Part shown: positions 27,575 through 36,402 of the stretch, in pieces | Position numbering within the stretch: the first letter of the stretch is position 1 | How the letters are laid out: the number at the start of each line of letters is the position of its first letter | NCBI GenBank assembly: GCA_965230795.1 | Contig: OZ246020.1 | Coordinates: 2,480,001 to 2,544,000, forward strand | DNA from: PZPK01 sp965230795 | Lineage (GTDB): Bacteria > Pseudomonadota > Gammaproteobacteria > Pseudomonadales > Oleiphilaceae | Direction of reading: 5' to 3' | DNA: 64,000 nt | The notes under the pieces: generated by a model | Told to the model about the DNA's origin: nothing | Databases searched by the model: none | Seen by the model: only the letters and a program-made list of their open reading frames with translations | Position numbers and translations under genes: made by a program

Positions 27575-28777
27575 ATGATTTGTGGCCTGATCAAGACCTC
27601 CCTCTCTCGTTATGTTTCTTTATGCCTGATCCTGTTGCTGACAGCCTGTGCAAACAAACAACCAGCCAGCACGCAAAGCATTCAACAAAAGGCAGCCGCG
27701 CAGGCCAATGAAGCCAATTTCACTCCCGAACAGGCCATAGAGAAAGTTGAAGCCATGTTAGCCAAAGCCAAAGAATCGGAGCTCCCTTTTTACGCTCCCT
27801 TGCATATGTCGCAAGCGGAAAAAAGCCTGGAAGAGGCTCGCCAATACCTGATCTCGCCTCCTAAAGAGATCCAGAATGCGGCCTTGATGTCAGCCATCGC
27901 TGCACAGAATTTTTTACAAAAGGGACACGAAAACAAAGCCCTGGTGAAGGAAACGCTGGCTGAAGCTCTGAACCACAAAGAAGTGCTGATCGAACTCGGT
28001 GCGCCCCAAGTACTGAAAGATGACTATGAAGATGCCGTAGACGAGTTAAAAGATTTAATTATCCTTTTGGAGAGTGGAAAAACAGGTGAGGCCATCACTC
28101 AGCAGAAGGATGTGCTCGCCACGATGTCACGGGTTGAAATCGACACCCTCAAGAAAACCCACCTGGGACCAGCCCGGGAATGGCTCGCCAAAGCAGACGA
28201 TATTGATGCAGACGATTTTGCTGCTGCCACCTTCGATAAAGCAGAATATCAACTAAGTCAGGCAGATCAATTCATAGAAAATAATTTCCGGGATCGGGAT
28301 GGCGTTGCAAAAGCCGGCTTTCGTGCCCTCAAGGCAGCCCAGTTTGCCTATTACATCTCGCAGGAAGCTGAACGCCTATTGGCCCTTACTCATGAAGATG
28401 CAGAGCTTAAAGCGTTAAGCCTGATGGAGCAGCTGAATACGATCGCCCGTCGTACCACACCCGGTGAGCTTGCACCTCAAAGCCTACACTCTGGTGCGCA
28501 GACGCTGGCAGGGCGAGTCGAATTACTCAAAGAACAACAACTGTTGCTCGCAAAGCGTATAAAAGAACTGGAAGCTAAAATCCAGGAAGCGAGCTCTGAC
28601 GACACAATTGCTGGCCCGACCACGACCGGCCTTTCAGGAATGGATGAAGAGGTCAAAGTCATTCGGGTACTACCGGGTTTCGAAGATGAGCAGACACAGG
28701 TAAGTACCGAAGATCAGACACTTGCCTCAGACGAACAAAGCTTTGATAGCGTAGAAGTTGTTGGCGATTCCAACTAA
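27575..28777 (+). CDS. Lipoprotein with helical/coiled-coil repeats, unknown function
   Basis: A 400-residue predicted lipoprotein. From ATG 27575 (AAGGA about ten bases upstream) the product has a signal sequence ending in a lipobox, LLLTAC, with Cys25 as the lipidated residue. The rest is almost entirely helical and rich in Ala, Glu, Gln and Lys, with internal similarity between segments of the type YAPLHMSQAEKSLEEARQYL and AATFDKAEYQLSQADQFI, as in DUF4398-like envelope proteins. The tail is acidic and Ser/Thr-rich. Outer-membrane anchoring is likely because no Asp follows the Cys. Its partner or role cannot be told from context. Confidence 0.75.
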   Translation: MICGLIKTSLSRYVSLCLILLLTACANKQPASTQSIQQKAAAQANEANFTPEQAIEKVEAMLAKAKESELPFYAPLHMSQAEKSLEEARQYLISPPKEIQNAALMSAIAAQNFLQKGHENKALVKETLAEALNHKEVLIELGAPQVLKDDYEDAVDELKDLIILLESGKTGEAITQQKDVLATMSRVEIDTLKKTHLGPAREWLAKADDIDADDFAAATFDKAEYQLSQADQFIENNFRDRDGVAKAGFRALKAAQFAYYISQEAERLLALTHEDAELKALSLMEQLNTIARRTTPGELAPQSLHSGAQTLAGRVELLKEQQLLLAKRIKELEAKIQEASSDDTIAGPTTTGLSGMDEEVKVIRVLPGFEDEQTQVSTEDQTLASDEQSFDSVEVVGDSN

Positions 28778-28982
28778 TGCACCCGCCAGATTAACCACTC
28801 GGATCTGGCGTGCTGAGTTGGATCTCGCCATTGGATTCCCTGCTCAAGAGCTGGCGGGCACTGCCCTTACCTTATTTCGATGAGAAAGCTGAATGTGTCT
28901 TGATGCGAAGATAAATGAAAGCAGGAAAGACGAGTCCAAACCTCGTCAATGTAGCACTATTCAGCGTTACCCGAACTTACAT

Positions 28983-29016
28983 AAAAAAAGCGGTGCTCGT
29001 AAAACGAAGACACCGC
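28983..29016 (-). terminator. Rho-independent terminator for recA
   Basis: On the minus strand GCGGTG...CACCGC (28990-29016, further pairing of TCGT with ACGA inside) is followed by seven T residues (28983-28989). It lies 185 bp downstream of the recA stop, implying a long recA 3' untranslated region that includes the hexamer repeat. Confidence 0.82.
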
Positions 29017-29106
29017 ATTAGCAACAATCAGATAAAAACTTCAAAAGACGAACATTTTCTGCCTGGAAGAGCATCCATGCCAGATGGGCAATCGCTTTAT
29101 ATTATT

Positions 29107-29148
29107 TTGCTCTTGCTCTTGCTCTTGCTCTTGCTCTTGCTCTTGCTC
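29107..29148. repeat. Seven perfect tandem hexamers (TTGCTC)7
   Basis: A 42-bp perfect microsatellite of unit TTGCTC (plus strand), GAGCAA on the minus strand, located between the recA stop and the recA terminator. On the minus strand, an ATG at 29150 opens a 17-codon frame (to 29097) reading Met followed by seven Ser-Lys pairs and Ile-Ile; it has no ribosome-binding site. Confidence 0.97.
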
Positions 29149-29200
29149 ATGCACTGGCAAAATAGCGCCGGCACGAGTTGGTCCTTGCTAAAAAGCCAGC

Positions 29201-30238
29201 CTAAACCTCAAGTGCCAACTCCGTAGCGGCACCTGAATCACTTTGCTTTGGCTTGGGCATGAACTTCTCTCGAATCTTCTCTTCGATCTCGGCAGCAATT
29301 TCAGGATTTTCCTCAAGAAAGCTCGCGGCATTGGCTTTACCCTGACCAATCTTATCGCCGTTATAGCTATACCATGCACCAGCCTTGTCGACGAAGCCTT
29401 CCTTGACTCCCAAATCGATCACCTCTCCCATGTGGTAGATGCCTTTACCGTACATAATCTGGAACTCGGCCTGTTTGAAAGGAGGCGCCACTTTGTTTTT
29501 GACAACTTTAACGCGCGTTTCGTTACCAACAACCTCGTCTCCCTGCTTAACCGCACCGGTGCGACGAATATCCAGTCGAACGGAAGAGTAGAATTTCAGC
29601 GCGTTGCCTCCGGTTGTCGTTTCGGGGTTACCGAACATCACACCGATTTTCATTCGAATCTGGTTAATGAAGATACACAGGCAATTGGCGTTCTTGATGT
29701 TACCGGTGATCTTACGCAGAGCCTGGGACATCAATCGAGCCTGCAGCCCCACATGGGAATCCCCCATATCGCCTTCTATTTCCGCTCGTGGCGTCAGGGC
29801 TGCGACAGAGTCAACAATGATCACATCAACCGCTCCTGAACGAACCAGCATATCCGCGATTTCCAAAGCCTGCTCTCCAGTATCAGGCTGGGAAACCAGA
29901 AGCTCATCGACATTAACTCCCAGCTTTTCTGCATAGATGGGATCCAGTGCGTGCTCAGCATCGACAAAGGCACAGGTTTTGTTCTGCTTCTGGGCTTCTG
30001 CAATCACCTGCAGGGTCAAAGTGGTTTTACCGGAACTTTCAGGACCGTAGATCTCAACAATACGTCCCATTGGCAGACCGCCTATACCCAGCGCAATATC
30101 CAGGCCCAGTGAACCGGTTGATATGGCAGGAATAGCTTCCCTTGGTTGATCCCCCATTTTCATTACAGCGCCTTTGCCGAACTGACGTTCAATCTGCGAT
30201 AATGCTGCGCTCAAGGCTTTCTTTTTGTTGTCATCCAT
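29201..30238 (-). CDS. recA: RecA recombinase
   Basis: A 345-residue RecA, which forms filaments on single-stranded DNA, catalyses strand exchange and triggers LexA self-cleavage. It shows the Walker A loop GPESSGKTT near residue 66, the FVDAEHALDP segment near 90, loop L1 with EGDMGDSHVGLQARLMSQALRK split by the usual glycines, loop L2 NQIRMKIGVMFGNPETTTGG near 193, and a short acidic C-terminal tail. AGGGGG sits five bases upstream of the ATG. A LexA box lies about 190 bp upstream. No recX follows; downstream there is only the repeat and a terminator. Confidence 0.99.
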   Translation of the reverse strand: MDDNKKKALSAALSQIERQFGKGAVMKMGDQPREAIPAISTGSLGLDIALGIGGLPMGRIVEIYGPESSGKTTLTLQVIAEAQKQNKTCAFVDAEHALDPIYAEKLGVNVDELLVSQPDTGEQALEIADMLVRSGAVDVIIVDSVAALTPRAEIEGDMGDSHVGLQARLMSQALRKITGNIKNANCLCIFINQIRMKIGVMFGNPETTTGGNALKFYSSVRLDIRRTGAVKQGDEVVGNETRVKVVKNKVAPPFKQAEFQIMYGKGIYHMGEVIDLGVKEGFVDKAGAWYSYNGDKIGQGKANAASFLEENPEIAAEIEEKIREKFMPKPKQSDSGAATELALEV

Positions 30239-30686
30239 TATGACCCCCTAATCATTGACTGGTTAGCGAACAAATCTTCCTGATCCGTCGCGGTAAACAC
30301 TGAGAACAGCCTGATGCCTTAACACCCTAACCTTTCATGTCTCACTGCACTTATCCAGTAAGTGCATTTCTAGTAAATGCATGTCTGGCAGGGCATGATA
30401 TTTCAGACAAAAAGCCGTAAACAGAAATACTGTATACATAATCAGTATTATGTGTTCCGATTTCTCTGCTGTCCAATTTTTTTCTGATTTTTTTCAAGCT
30501 TGTGTTCAACAAGGCTTACGTCCGCCTCATACAAGTCGATCACTAAACCATGGAAGCTCTTTGATTTGCCGTGTACTCACGAAAAGATCCATGGGTCATG
30601 AATCAACACGCCGCCGCTGCAAAGCTTTCATAAACCAGATATGATTGGTTGTCAGCCAATAACAATAAAACAGGAACCGTCACCGA
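30239..30686. other. Divergent regulatory region between recA and the cyclase-PilZ gene
   Basis: A 448-bp gene-free stretch holding the LexA box (30428-30447), a 7-bp perfect hairpin (TGCATTT/AAATGCA, 30363-30381, loop CTAGT) that would fall in the recA leader, and two T-runs of seven (about 30476-30496) on the cyclase side. Promoters for both divergent genes must lie here. Confidence 0.7.
30428..30447. promoter_or_regulatory. LexA (SOS) box and probable recA promoter
   Basis: CTGTATACATAATCAG with flanking TA on both sides matches the E. coli-type LexA operator (CTG, ten bases, CAG) closely. On the minus strand it is embedded as in E. coli recA: AATACTG on the -35 side and CAGTATTT over the -10 side. 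Transcription starting just beyond would give a leader of about 170-180 nt before the recA ATG at 30238. Confidence 0.85.
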
Positions 30687-31772
30687 ATGGATCCGATCTC
30701 CCCAGACAATCTCGTTAAACAATTACACCGGATCTATCTGGACGCACTACAACAAGGCCCCCTTGATTCCGAACCGTCGGAATCTTTAAGATCCGCGATA
30801 CTAACCAGCATCGATTCTGCACAGCAAGCCATAAGCGCTCCAGAGATCCGGGATGTAACCATTCTGCTATCTGATCTGCGCGGGTTTACGTCCCTGTCTG
30901 AACATTACAGCCCTCTTGAAATCATCGATCTGTTGAATCGCTATTTTACAGCGATGACCGAGGTCATTGGATACCATGGCGGACGCATAGATAAGTTTAT
31001 GGGCGATGCGATCATGGTCGTGTTTGGCACGCCTGACGCGGAAACAGATGACCTTAATCGCGCCTTGCAATGTGCCATCGAAATGCAGATCCGCCTCGAC
31101 AAAATGAACGAGGAGAATCGGGCTTTGGGGTATCCGCCTCTCTACATGGGGATTGGCATCAATACGGGTCAGGTCGTCGCCGGTACCGTTGGCTCCGATC
31201 TGTATCACGAGTATACGGTAATCGGCGATCACGTGAATCTGGCCTCCAGAGTCGAGTCTTTTAGTCTTCGCGGTCAGGTTCTCATCAGCGAATACAGTTA
31301 TGAACGCTGCCAGGATTACGTAGAGATTGGGCAGACCAACACCTTGTCCATGAAAGGCAAAGAGCGGCCAGTTAAGCTGTTTGAATTGCTCGCGATCAAC
31401 TATCCCAAACGACTGGAGACACCCAAGACCGATGGGCGAAAAAGTCCTCGAATTGAAGTGAATATGCCCATCACCTTCAACATCGTGGAAGGCAAATCCG
31501 TGAGCGCAAGCTCTCTGGAAGGAACGGTAATCGACCTGGGTTACGGAGGTATGTACATCGCTTCGCAAACACAGCTACCCGCCCACACTGAGATTCGATT
31601 CCCCTGGTCACTTTCCATGTCAAGTGCTCGACAAAGTGATGTCTATGCCCGCGTCATTCGAATCAACCCCAGAGAAACTGAATTTCACTATCATCTGGAG
31701 TTCAGCTCTATCAATGCGGACGCGGAAACAGCAATTAGAAACTATATTAATCGTATCATTGAACCAAATTAG
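30687..31772 (+). CDS. Class III adenylate cyclase fused to a PilZ domain
   Basis: A 361-residue cytosolic fusion. Residues about 55-230 are a class III nucleotide cyclase: the first metal Asp is in LLSDLRGFTSLSE, the second in DKFMGDAIMVVFG, and the catalytic Asn/Arg are in YTVIGDHVNLASR. These residues are intact and the Lys of DKFMGD fits ATP as substrate. Residues about 250-360 are a PilZ domain with the c-di-GMP-binding RxxxR at Arg251-Arg255 (RKSPR), while the D/NxSxxG motif reads DLGYGG from Asp283, with Gly in place of Ser. Cyclic-di-GMP control of cAMP synthesis is a natural inference. AGGAA precedes the ATG. The chemoreceptor gene follows after only 11 bp. Confidence 0.88.
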   Translation: MDPISPDNLVKQLHRIYLDALQQGPLDSEPSESLRSAILTSIDSAQQAISAPEIRDVTILLSDLRGFTSLSEHYSPLEIIDLLNRYFTAMTEVIGYHGGRIDKFMGDAIMVVFGTPDAETDDLNRALQCAIEMQIRLDKMNEENRALGYPPLYMGIGINTGQVVAGTVGSDLYHEYTVIGDHVNLASRVESFSLRGQVLISEYSYERCQDYVEIGQTNTLSMKGKERPVKLFELLAINYPKRLETPKTDGRKSPRIEVNMPITFNIVEGKSVSASSLEGTVIDLGYGGMYIASQTQLPAHTEIRFPWSLSMSSARQSDVYARVIRINPRETEFHYHLEFSSINADAETAIRNYINRIIEPN

Positions 31773-31783
31773 AGAAGACGATC

Positions 31784-33301
31784 GTGGAAAATACTGCTGC
31801 ATCCCTGCGTGACAACAACGATCCAGTGGCCAACGCGAATATCTCCAGCCTGAATCCAGTGGGTTGGTTTATCCGTTTGTTCTGGCCGCGACAGGTGCTG
31901 AACTCGAAGGAACTGGAGATTAAGTATCGCGTCTTGTTGTATTTCAACTTTTACTCCATGCTCGTCATGCTCTATAGCATCATCAAATGGTCTCAACAGA
32001 ACAACGATTCGCTGGTGTACTCCTCCACTTTCGGATTGATCGTCACACTCGCCAATAGTGCCTACATCAGACTCGCACCACCGCCCGTTATTGTCGCCAA
32101 CATATTTCTGCTGGGCACTTTTCCCCACGGCGTGAACATGATCTATTCCCTTGGTGGGCTGGATTCCTCACATATATTCTGGATGCCTGCGTTGATTTGC
32201 GTCGCCTATCTGCTCACCAATCGCAAATCCGGTTTTTTCTGGTTTTCCCTGTCATTCGCCACTATCGCCGTTTTTATCTATCTGGACCGGACCGGGTATC
32301 CACTCCCACATTTCGAGTTTACCGAAGCGGCAAGAAAGGTTGACATGTATTCGGGTTATCTCCTGCCTATGATTATCATCTGGCTGGCACAGGGTTCCGC
32401 CTTTAAGATTCGTGAGCAGTTTCTCAACGACGCCCTTAATGCGCAGGAAAAAACAGCAACCATGGCAGACACCATGAAAAAGAACTATCTGCGCCTCGGC
32501 GAGATACTCGAAGAAGCCAAACTAACCGGCCAGACTCTTGCAAGCTCCACCCAGTCCCTGGTGAAAAATCTCCAGGCCATGGAAGAAAACAGTCACATAA
32601 TCGAGAAAGGTGCGGACTCACAGGAAGAAGCGTCAGAAGGTATTTCAGTGACCGTCAGCTCCAGCATGAAAACCCTGTCCGAGACCTCAGAAATGGTCAC
32701 GAGTATGGAAAATGTCACGCAGGAAACCGAACGCAACGTCAGCACAACCGCTCAATCCATGACCCGCACCTCGGAGAGTATGGATAAAATCAACCAGAGC
32801 TTTATCCGGATTGAAGACGTTATTCGCGTTATTTCAGATATTGTCAGCCAAACCAACTTGCTCGCACTTAACGCCACCATTGAGGCAGCACGAGCCGGTG
32901 ACCGGGGCCGGGGATTCGCTGTCGTTGCAGATGAAATCCGCAGTCTTTCAATTCGCTGCGACCAGTCAGCTCAGGAGATTACGCACGTGATCAAACAAGG
33001 CTCACGGGATGTAGTTGAGGGTGTCGAGTTGGTTACTCGCTCTGCGGAAGTACTCACGGCCACTGCAAGCTCCGTCAAGGAAGTCACTCAGCAAATCCAC
33101 GATGTTTCCGGTATTATCAGTCGCCTCAATGAGGACATGCAGGGAGTGGCTTCAGCAACAGCCAGGGTCGGTGCGGTAACCCAGGCAAATTCGGAATCAG
33201 TGGGCCATCTTTTAAAATCGACCCGTGATCTCACCGAAATGACAGATGACTTATGCGCTGTCTCGGAAAAGCTTCAGGAAGTCGTCAACAAACAAGCCTG
33301 A
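31784..33301 (+). CDS. Methyl-accepting chemotaxis protein with polytopic N-terminus
   Basis: A 505-residue chemoreceptor. The first 210 residues contain about six hydrophobic helices (near 48-66, 78-93, 100-118, 126-145, 150-168 and 186-204) with only short loops, so there is no large periplasmic ligand domain. Residues 220-505 are a long helical signalling domain whose hairpin tip reads NLLALNATIEAARAGDRGRG around residue 360, matching the CheA/CheW-binding tip of MCPs. There is no recognisable HAMP domain. Start is GTG 31784, with AGAGAAGA upstream. Sensing through the membrane, or of an internal signal, is likely. It is very probably in one operon with the cyclase-PilZ gene. Confidence 0.87.
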   Translation: MENTAASLRDNNDPVANANISSLNPVGWFIRLFWPRQVLNSKELEIKYRVLLYFNFYSMLVMLYSIIKWSQQNNDSLVYSSTFGLIVTLANSAYIRLAPPPVIVANIFLLGTFPHGVNMIYSLGGLDSSHIFWMPALICVAYLLTNRKSGFFWFSLSFATIAVFIYLDRTGYPLPHFEFTEAARKVDMYSGYLLPMIIIWLAQGSAFKIREQFLNDALNAQEKTATMADTMKKNYLRLGEILEEAKLTGQTLASSTQSLVKNLQAMEENSHIIEKGADSQEEASEGISVTVSSSMKTLSETSEMVTSMENVTQETERNVSTTAQSMTRTSESMDKINQSFIRIEDVIRVISDIVSQTNLLALNATIEAARAGDRGRGFAVVADEIRSLSIRCDQSAQEITHVIKQGSRDVVEGVELVTRSAEVLTATASSVKEVTQQIHDVSGIISRLNEDMQGVASATARVGAVTQANSESVGHLLKSTRDLTEMTDDLCAVSEKLQEVVNKQA

Positions 33302-33372
33302 ATCCATGCTTTATAACCGATCTTTCCACGATTTTTGTATCCCAAACAGGCTGTACCAGCGCCACGGTGCAT

Positions 33373-34617
33373 ATGGCCAATAGTCCCTTCTATCTGACCC
33401 AGGCCCTGGATGTAATCAGCAACAATCTGTGTAAACAGGGCTTCCTGCTTACTCTGGCTTACTACGCCGCCAATGGCGACGCGCATTCGCCTCTGCTCGC
33501 CAATGTCATGGTAACTGTTTATATCCTGCCTTTTTTCTTTTTGTCATATCTGACCGGTGTCCACACCGAAAACAGAAACAAAGCTCTATGCATGCAAGGC
33601 GTCAAACTATACGATCTGGTCGTCATCGGTGGGGTAGTCGTGAGTTATCTGATCGCGCAAATCTGGCTCACATTGCTGATGATTTTTCTGCTCGGTTGTA
33701 AAACAGCCATGATGACTCCCCTCAAATATGCCTATATGGCGGAAAAGTTCGAAGGCCATTCACTGCTGCGTGCCAACAACCTGATCCAAAGCCTCTCTCT
33801 TGGAAGTATTCTCACCGCCATGGTGGCCAGTGGGCTTTTAATGCAGGAACTCGATTCTCCTGTTATTTACTCTCTGGTATTACTTTGCCTTTCTGCAACG
33901 GGATTGTTTACCAGTCTGAAAATCAGTCATGCTTCGTCAAAAACCGCCACAGTTTCTCGAGCATCCGATCTGCAAAAAACAGGTTTTGCCAGCGTGTTCT
34001 CGAGCGCCGGTCATCTGCGACTCCATCTCTTTGCCATTGCGTGGTTCTGGTTTCTCAGCGCAAGTTACATGACGCAACTCATTAACTACCTGAAGGAACT
34101 GATTGGCGGAAATCCCAATGCGATTTCCATGGCCTTTGCGGTGTTTATCTGCGGTATGGTACTGGGAGCCTGGATTGTAGAGGGTTCCAAAAAACCGGCT
34201 ATTGTTAATGCCTGGCGCGCGGGAATCTTACTTAGCATACTGTGTGTGATTCTAGGCGTGATCCACCCTGAAACTCTTTCTCAGGATGACAGCTTGTTTG
34301 CGCTGATATATCGTGCGCCCCTTCTTTGCCTTCTACTCTTTTCAACGGGCATTTGCGCTGTATGGTTCATCTCGCCCTTATACGCCGAGCTGCAATCCAA
34401 ATCCCCTAAAAACCTCGTCACACGCATTATGGGCATCAGTGGTGTTTTGAATGCCGGCTTGATCGTTCTATCGACACTGGTTGCAGCACTCACACTCGGC
34501 TTTTTCCAAACAAGCCTGGCCATGTATTTCGTGATATTGGGACTGATTAATTTGGGTGCTATAACCGCGTTAGATCAATGGAATCGTCGAATTGATCATG
34601 GCTTGGCTGAATGTTGA
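33373..34617 (+). CDS. MFS transporter, LplT-like
   Basis: A 414-residue major facilitator protein with about twelve membrane helices. The early QALDVISNNLCKQGFLL segment and the KTAMMTPLKYAYMAE...RANNLIQSLS stretch near residue 115 resemble LplT and related lysophospholipid flippases (GDN..., PAKYG...E, ...ANGL). I chose ATG 33373 because the upstream extension overlaps the chemoreceptor gene and reads as non-coding; no ribosome-binding site decides it. The gap of 71 bp to the chemoreceptor leaves operon membership open. Lysophospholipid transport is a reasonable but unproven assignment, as no acyltransferase gene is attached. Confidence 0.72.
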   Translation: MANSPFYLTQALDVISNNLCKQGFLLTLAYYAANGDAHSPLLANVMVTVYILPFFFLSYLTGVHTENRNKALCMQGVKLYDLVVIGGVVVSYLIAQIWLTLLMIFLLGCKTAMMTPLKYAYMAEKFEGHSLLRANNLIQSLSLGSILTAMVASGLLMQELDSPVIYSLVLLCLSATGLFTSLKISHASSKTATVSRASDLQKTGFASVFSSAGHLRLHLFAIAWFWFLSASYMTQLINYLKELIGGNPNAISMAFAVFICGMVLGAWIVEGSKKPAIVNAWRAGILLSILCVILGVIHPETLSQDDSLFALIYRAPLLCLLLFSTGICAVWFISPLYAELQSKSPKNLVTRIMGISGVLNAGLIVLSTLVAALTLGFFQTSLAMYFVILGLINLGAITALDQWNRRIDHGLAEC

Positions 34618-35624
34618 CGCAAGTACTGTCCGGGAGCACACCCGGTCCATCGCTTAAACGCGCGTTGAAACGCACTTTGCTCTGAGAAACCCAGCATGAA
34701 GGTGAGCTCAAGTAGGTTCTGCCCCCCCTGTTTAAGGTATTGAAGCGCTAGCTCTTCACGGGTCGCATCAACAAACTGCTTGTAATTCGTACCCCAGTTT
34801 TCAAATCGTCGCTGCAGGGTTCGCACGCTCATATCAAATTTGGCGGCGACGGATTCAATGGTCGGCACATTGCGAGGCAATTGACGAATCAGATAGCCCT
34901 TAATCTGTTGCCTCAGGTTGTCGCGTCCGCTTTCCTGCAATATCAGACCGGCATATTCACTCAACAATTGATACATCTGCCTGTCCGGGAGCCGTAACGG
35001 GGCTGCAAACAAGTCCTCACTGAAAGCCACACCATTGATTGCCTGCTCAAACAACACCGGACAACCGAAATAGGCTTCGTATTCCGAAAGTTTTCCACTC
35101 TGGGAATGACGAAACATGACGCGTTTGGGGACCACATCACCTTTTACTATATGCCGGCCAAATCCAATCCAGCCCGTCAGGGCCTCTTCAGCGAGGTGAT
35201 AACTCGTATCACCCTCGGTAAACCACTCAATGATTTTTTCCTGCGGTTCTTCATGGACAATTGTGCAACCGATATTGCCAACCAATGCTTGCAAGCGCTG
35301 CTGGGTTTCCAAAACTTCCTTGAGGTTGTCGCTGACAGACAGTATGAATCCAATCAGGCCCCAACGATTGGCATCGGCATTTTGCCCGTAATGGAAACCA
35401 AAGCTCGGATCATGCAAGGCCTTGCCGGCAAAATTCATAAGTTCGATATAGAGGGCCGCAGGAAAACGATGGGCTGAATCATTCAAACGAGAGGAAGCCG
35501 GGCGCCATTTGTCCAGCTCGGGGTAATCTTGCCCCAGCTTCTGCTCTAGAAAACTGAACAACGCGCGTACCACGTTGCTTGAAACACTGCGGTCGTGATA
35601 CCAGGGCTGGATCGTTGTGGACAT
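34596..35624 (-). CDS. AraC-family transcriptional regulator
   Basis: A 342-residue regulator. Residues about 15-205 match the Arabinose_bd-type (PF12625-like) N-terminal domain found in OruR/ArgR-like AraC proteins. Residues about 235-335 hold the two helix-turn-helix units, with VAAKFDMSVRTLQRRFENWG in the first and LTFMLGFSEQSAFQRAFKRW in the second, the classic AraC signature. Starts at TTG 35639, ATG 35633 and ATG 35624 are possible; I use the last because of the natural MSTTIQPW beginning, but no ribosome-binding site settles it. The 3' end overlaps the convergent MFS gene by 22 bp. Target genes are unknown. Confidence 0.88.
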   Translation of the reverse strand: MSTTIQPWYHDRSVSSNVVRALFSFLEQKLGQDYPELDKWRPASSRLNDSAHRFPAALYIELMNFAGKALHDPSFGFHYGQNADANRWGLIGFILSVSDNLKEVLETQQRLQALVGNIGCTIVHEEPQEKIIEWFTEGDTSYHLAEEALTGWIGFGRHIVKGDVVPKRVMFRHSQSGKLSEYEAYFGCPVLFEQAINGVAFSEDLFAAPLRLPDRQMYQLLSEYAGLILQESGRDNLRQQIKGYLIRQLPRNVPTIESVAAKFDMSVRTLQRRFENWGTNYKQFVDATREELALQYLKQGGQNLLELTFMLGFSEQSAFQRAFKRWTGCAPGQYLRQHSAKP

Positions 35625-35695
35625 ATAAATCATTACCAACCGGATATTGCCAGGCAGGCAAAGCGGCGCTTCGTTATCATTATTCGAGCGCGGGA

Positions 35696-36268
35696 TTATA
35701 CCCGAGACAGCGCAGCGAGGTAGCGATTCCAGTCAAAACTTTCGCCAGGATCAGTTTTGCGGCCCGGAGCAATATCGCTATGCCCTACGATGCGCTCTCT
35801 GGTGATGGCAGGATAACGCTGCATGAGCCCCTGAGTCAGGGAGACCAGAGAATGGTACTGAAAATCCGTATAGGTCATATCGTCACAGCCTTCCAACTCA
35901 ACTCCCAGCGAAAAGTCGTTGCAGTTTTCGATACCGCAATAACAACTTTTACCGGCATGCCACGCGCGATCATCACAACTGACAAACTGAGTAATGTGCC
36001 CTTGCCTGTTGATCAGAAAATGAGAAGAAACCTGGAGATCACTTATGGTTTTGAAATATGGATGACAGGCTTCATCGAGGCAGTTCTGGAAAAAGGCTTC
36101 GATAAATCCACCGCCAAACTGCCTTGGTGGGAGACTGATATTGTGTATAACCAGTAAGCTAACGGAACAATCTTTTGGGCGCTGGTTAAAATTGGGGGAA
36201 GGTAGATGGGTAATACCCTTTACCCAGCCATCCTTCCATTGACTTAATATTGCTGAGGACTCATTCAT
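35696..36268 (-). CDS. ampD: 1,6-anhydro-N-acetylmuramyl-L-alanine amidase AmpD
   Basis: A 190-residue cytoplasmic amidase (Amidase_2 family) that cleaves the peptide from anhydro-muropeptides during cell-wall recycling and thereby keeps AmpC-type responses low. Zinc and catalytic residues are visible: His in LLVIHNISLPP, Glu in SLGVELEG, and the second His and Asp in VGHSDIAPGRKTDPGESFDW. HFLINRQGHITQFV and RAWHAGKS are further family landmarks. Length matches E. coli AmpD (183). ampE, which often follows, is not here. It is a single-gene unit. Confidence 0.95.
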   Translation of the reverse strand: MNESSAILSQWKDGWVKGITHLPSPNFNQRPKDCSVSLLVIHNISLPPRQFGGGFIEAFFQNCLDEACHPYFKTISDLQVSSHFLINRQGHITQFVSCDDRAWHAGKSCYCGIENCNDFSLGVELEGCDDMTYTDFQYHSLVSLTQGLMQRYPAITRERIVGHSDIAPGRKTDPGESFDWNRYLAALSRV

Positions 36269-36402
36269 GAGCGCGATTATGCAATGAATATCGTAAACAA
36301 TACATACTCGCCGAAATCAAATTCAGCGCGCTTCTTTTTGCTACGGAACCCTCAGTGAGGCGAAATGCCTTGTGATTGTTCTCGTGTTATTGTTGTTACC
36401 AC

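Larger units (their letters stand above)
28778..29200. other. Intergenic region between the lipoprotein gene and recA
   Basis: A 423-bp stretch without a convincing gene. It holds an 8-bp stem (CGCCAGAT 28784-28791 with ATCTGGCG 28803-28810) that might end lipoprotein transcription although no T-run follows, a clear terminator for the minus strand at 28983-29016, and seven copies of a hexamer at 29107-29148. A plus-strand frame from 28915 runs through the hexamer as poly-leucine; I consider it an artefact of the repeat. Confidence 0.7.

Noticed and set aside
28915..29226. A 103-codon plus-strand frame with a run of leucines, resembling a membrane peptide.
   Set aside because: The leucine run is simply the translated hexamer repeat, there is no ribosome-binding site, and the end overlaps recA on the other strand.
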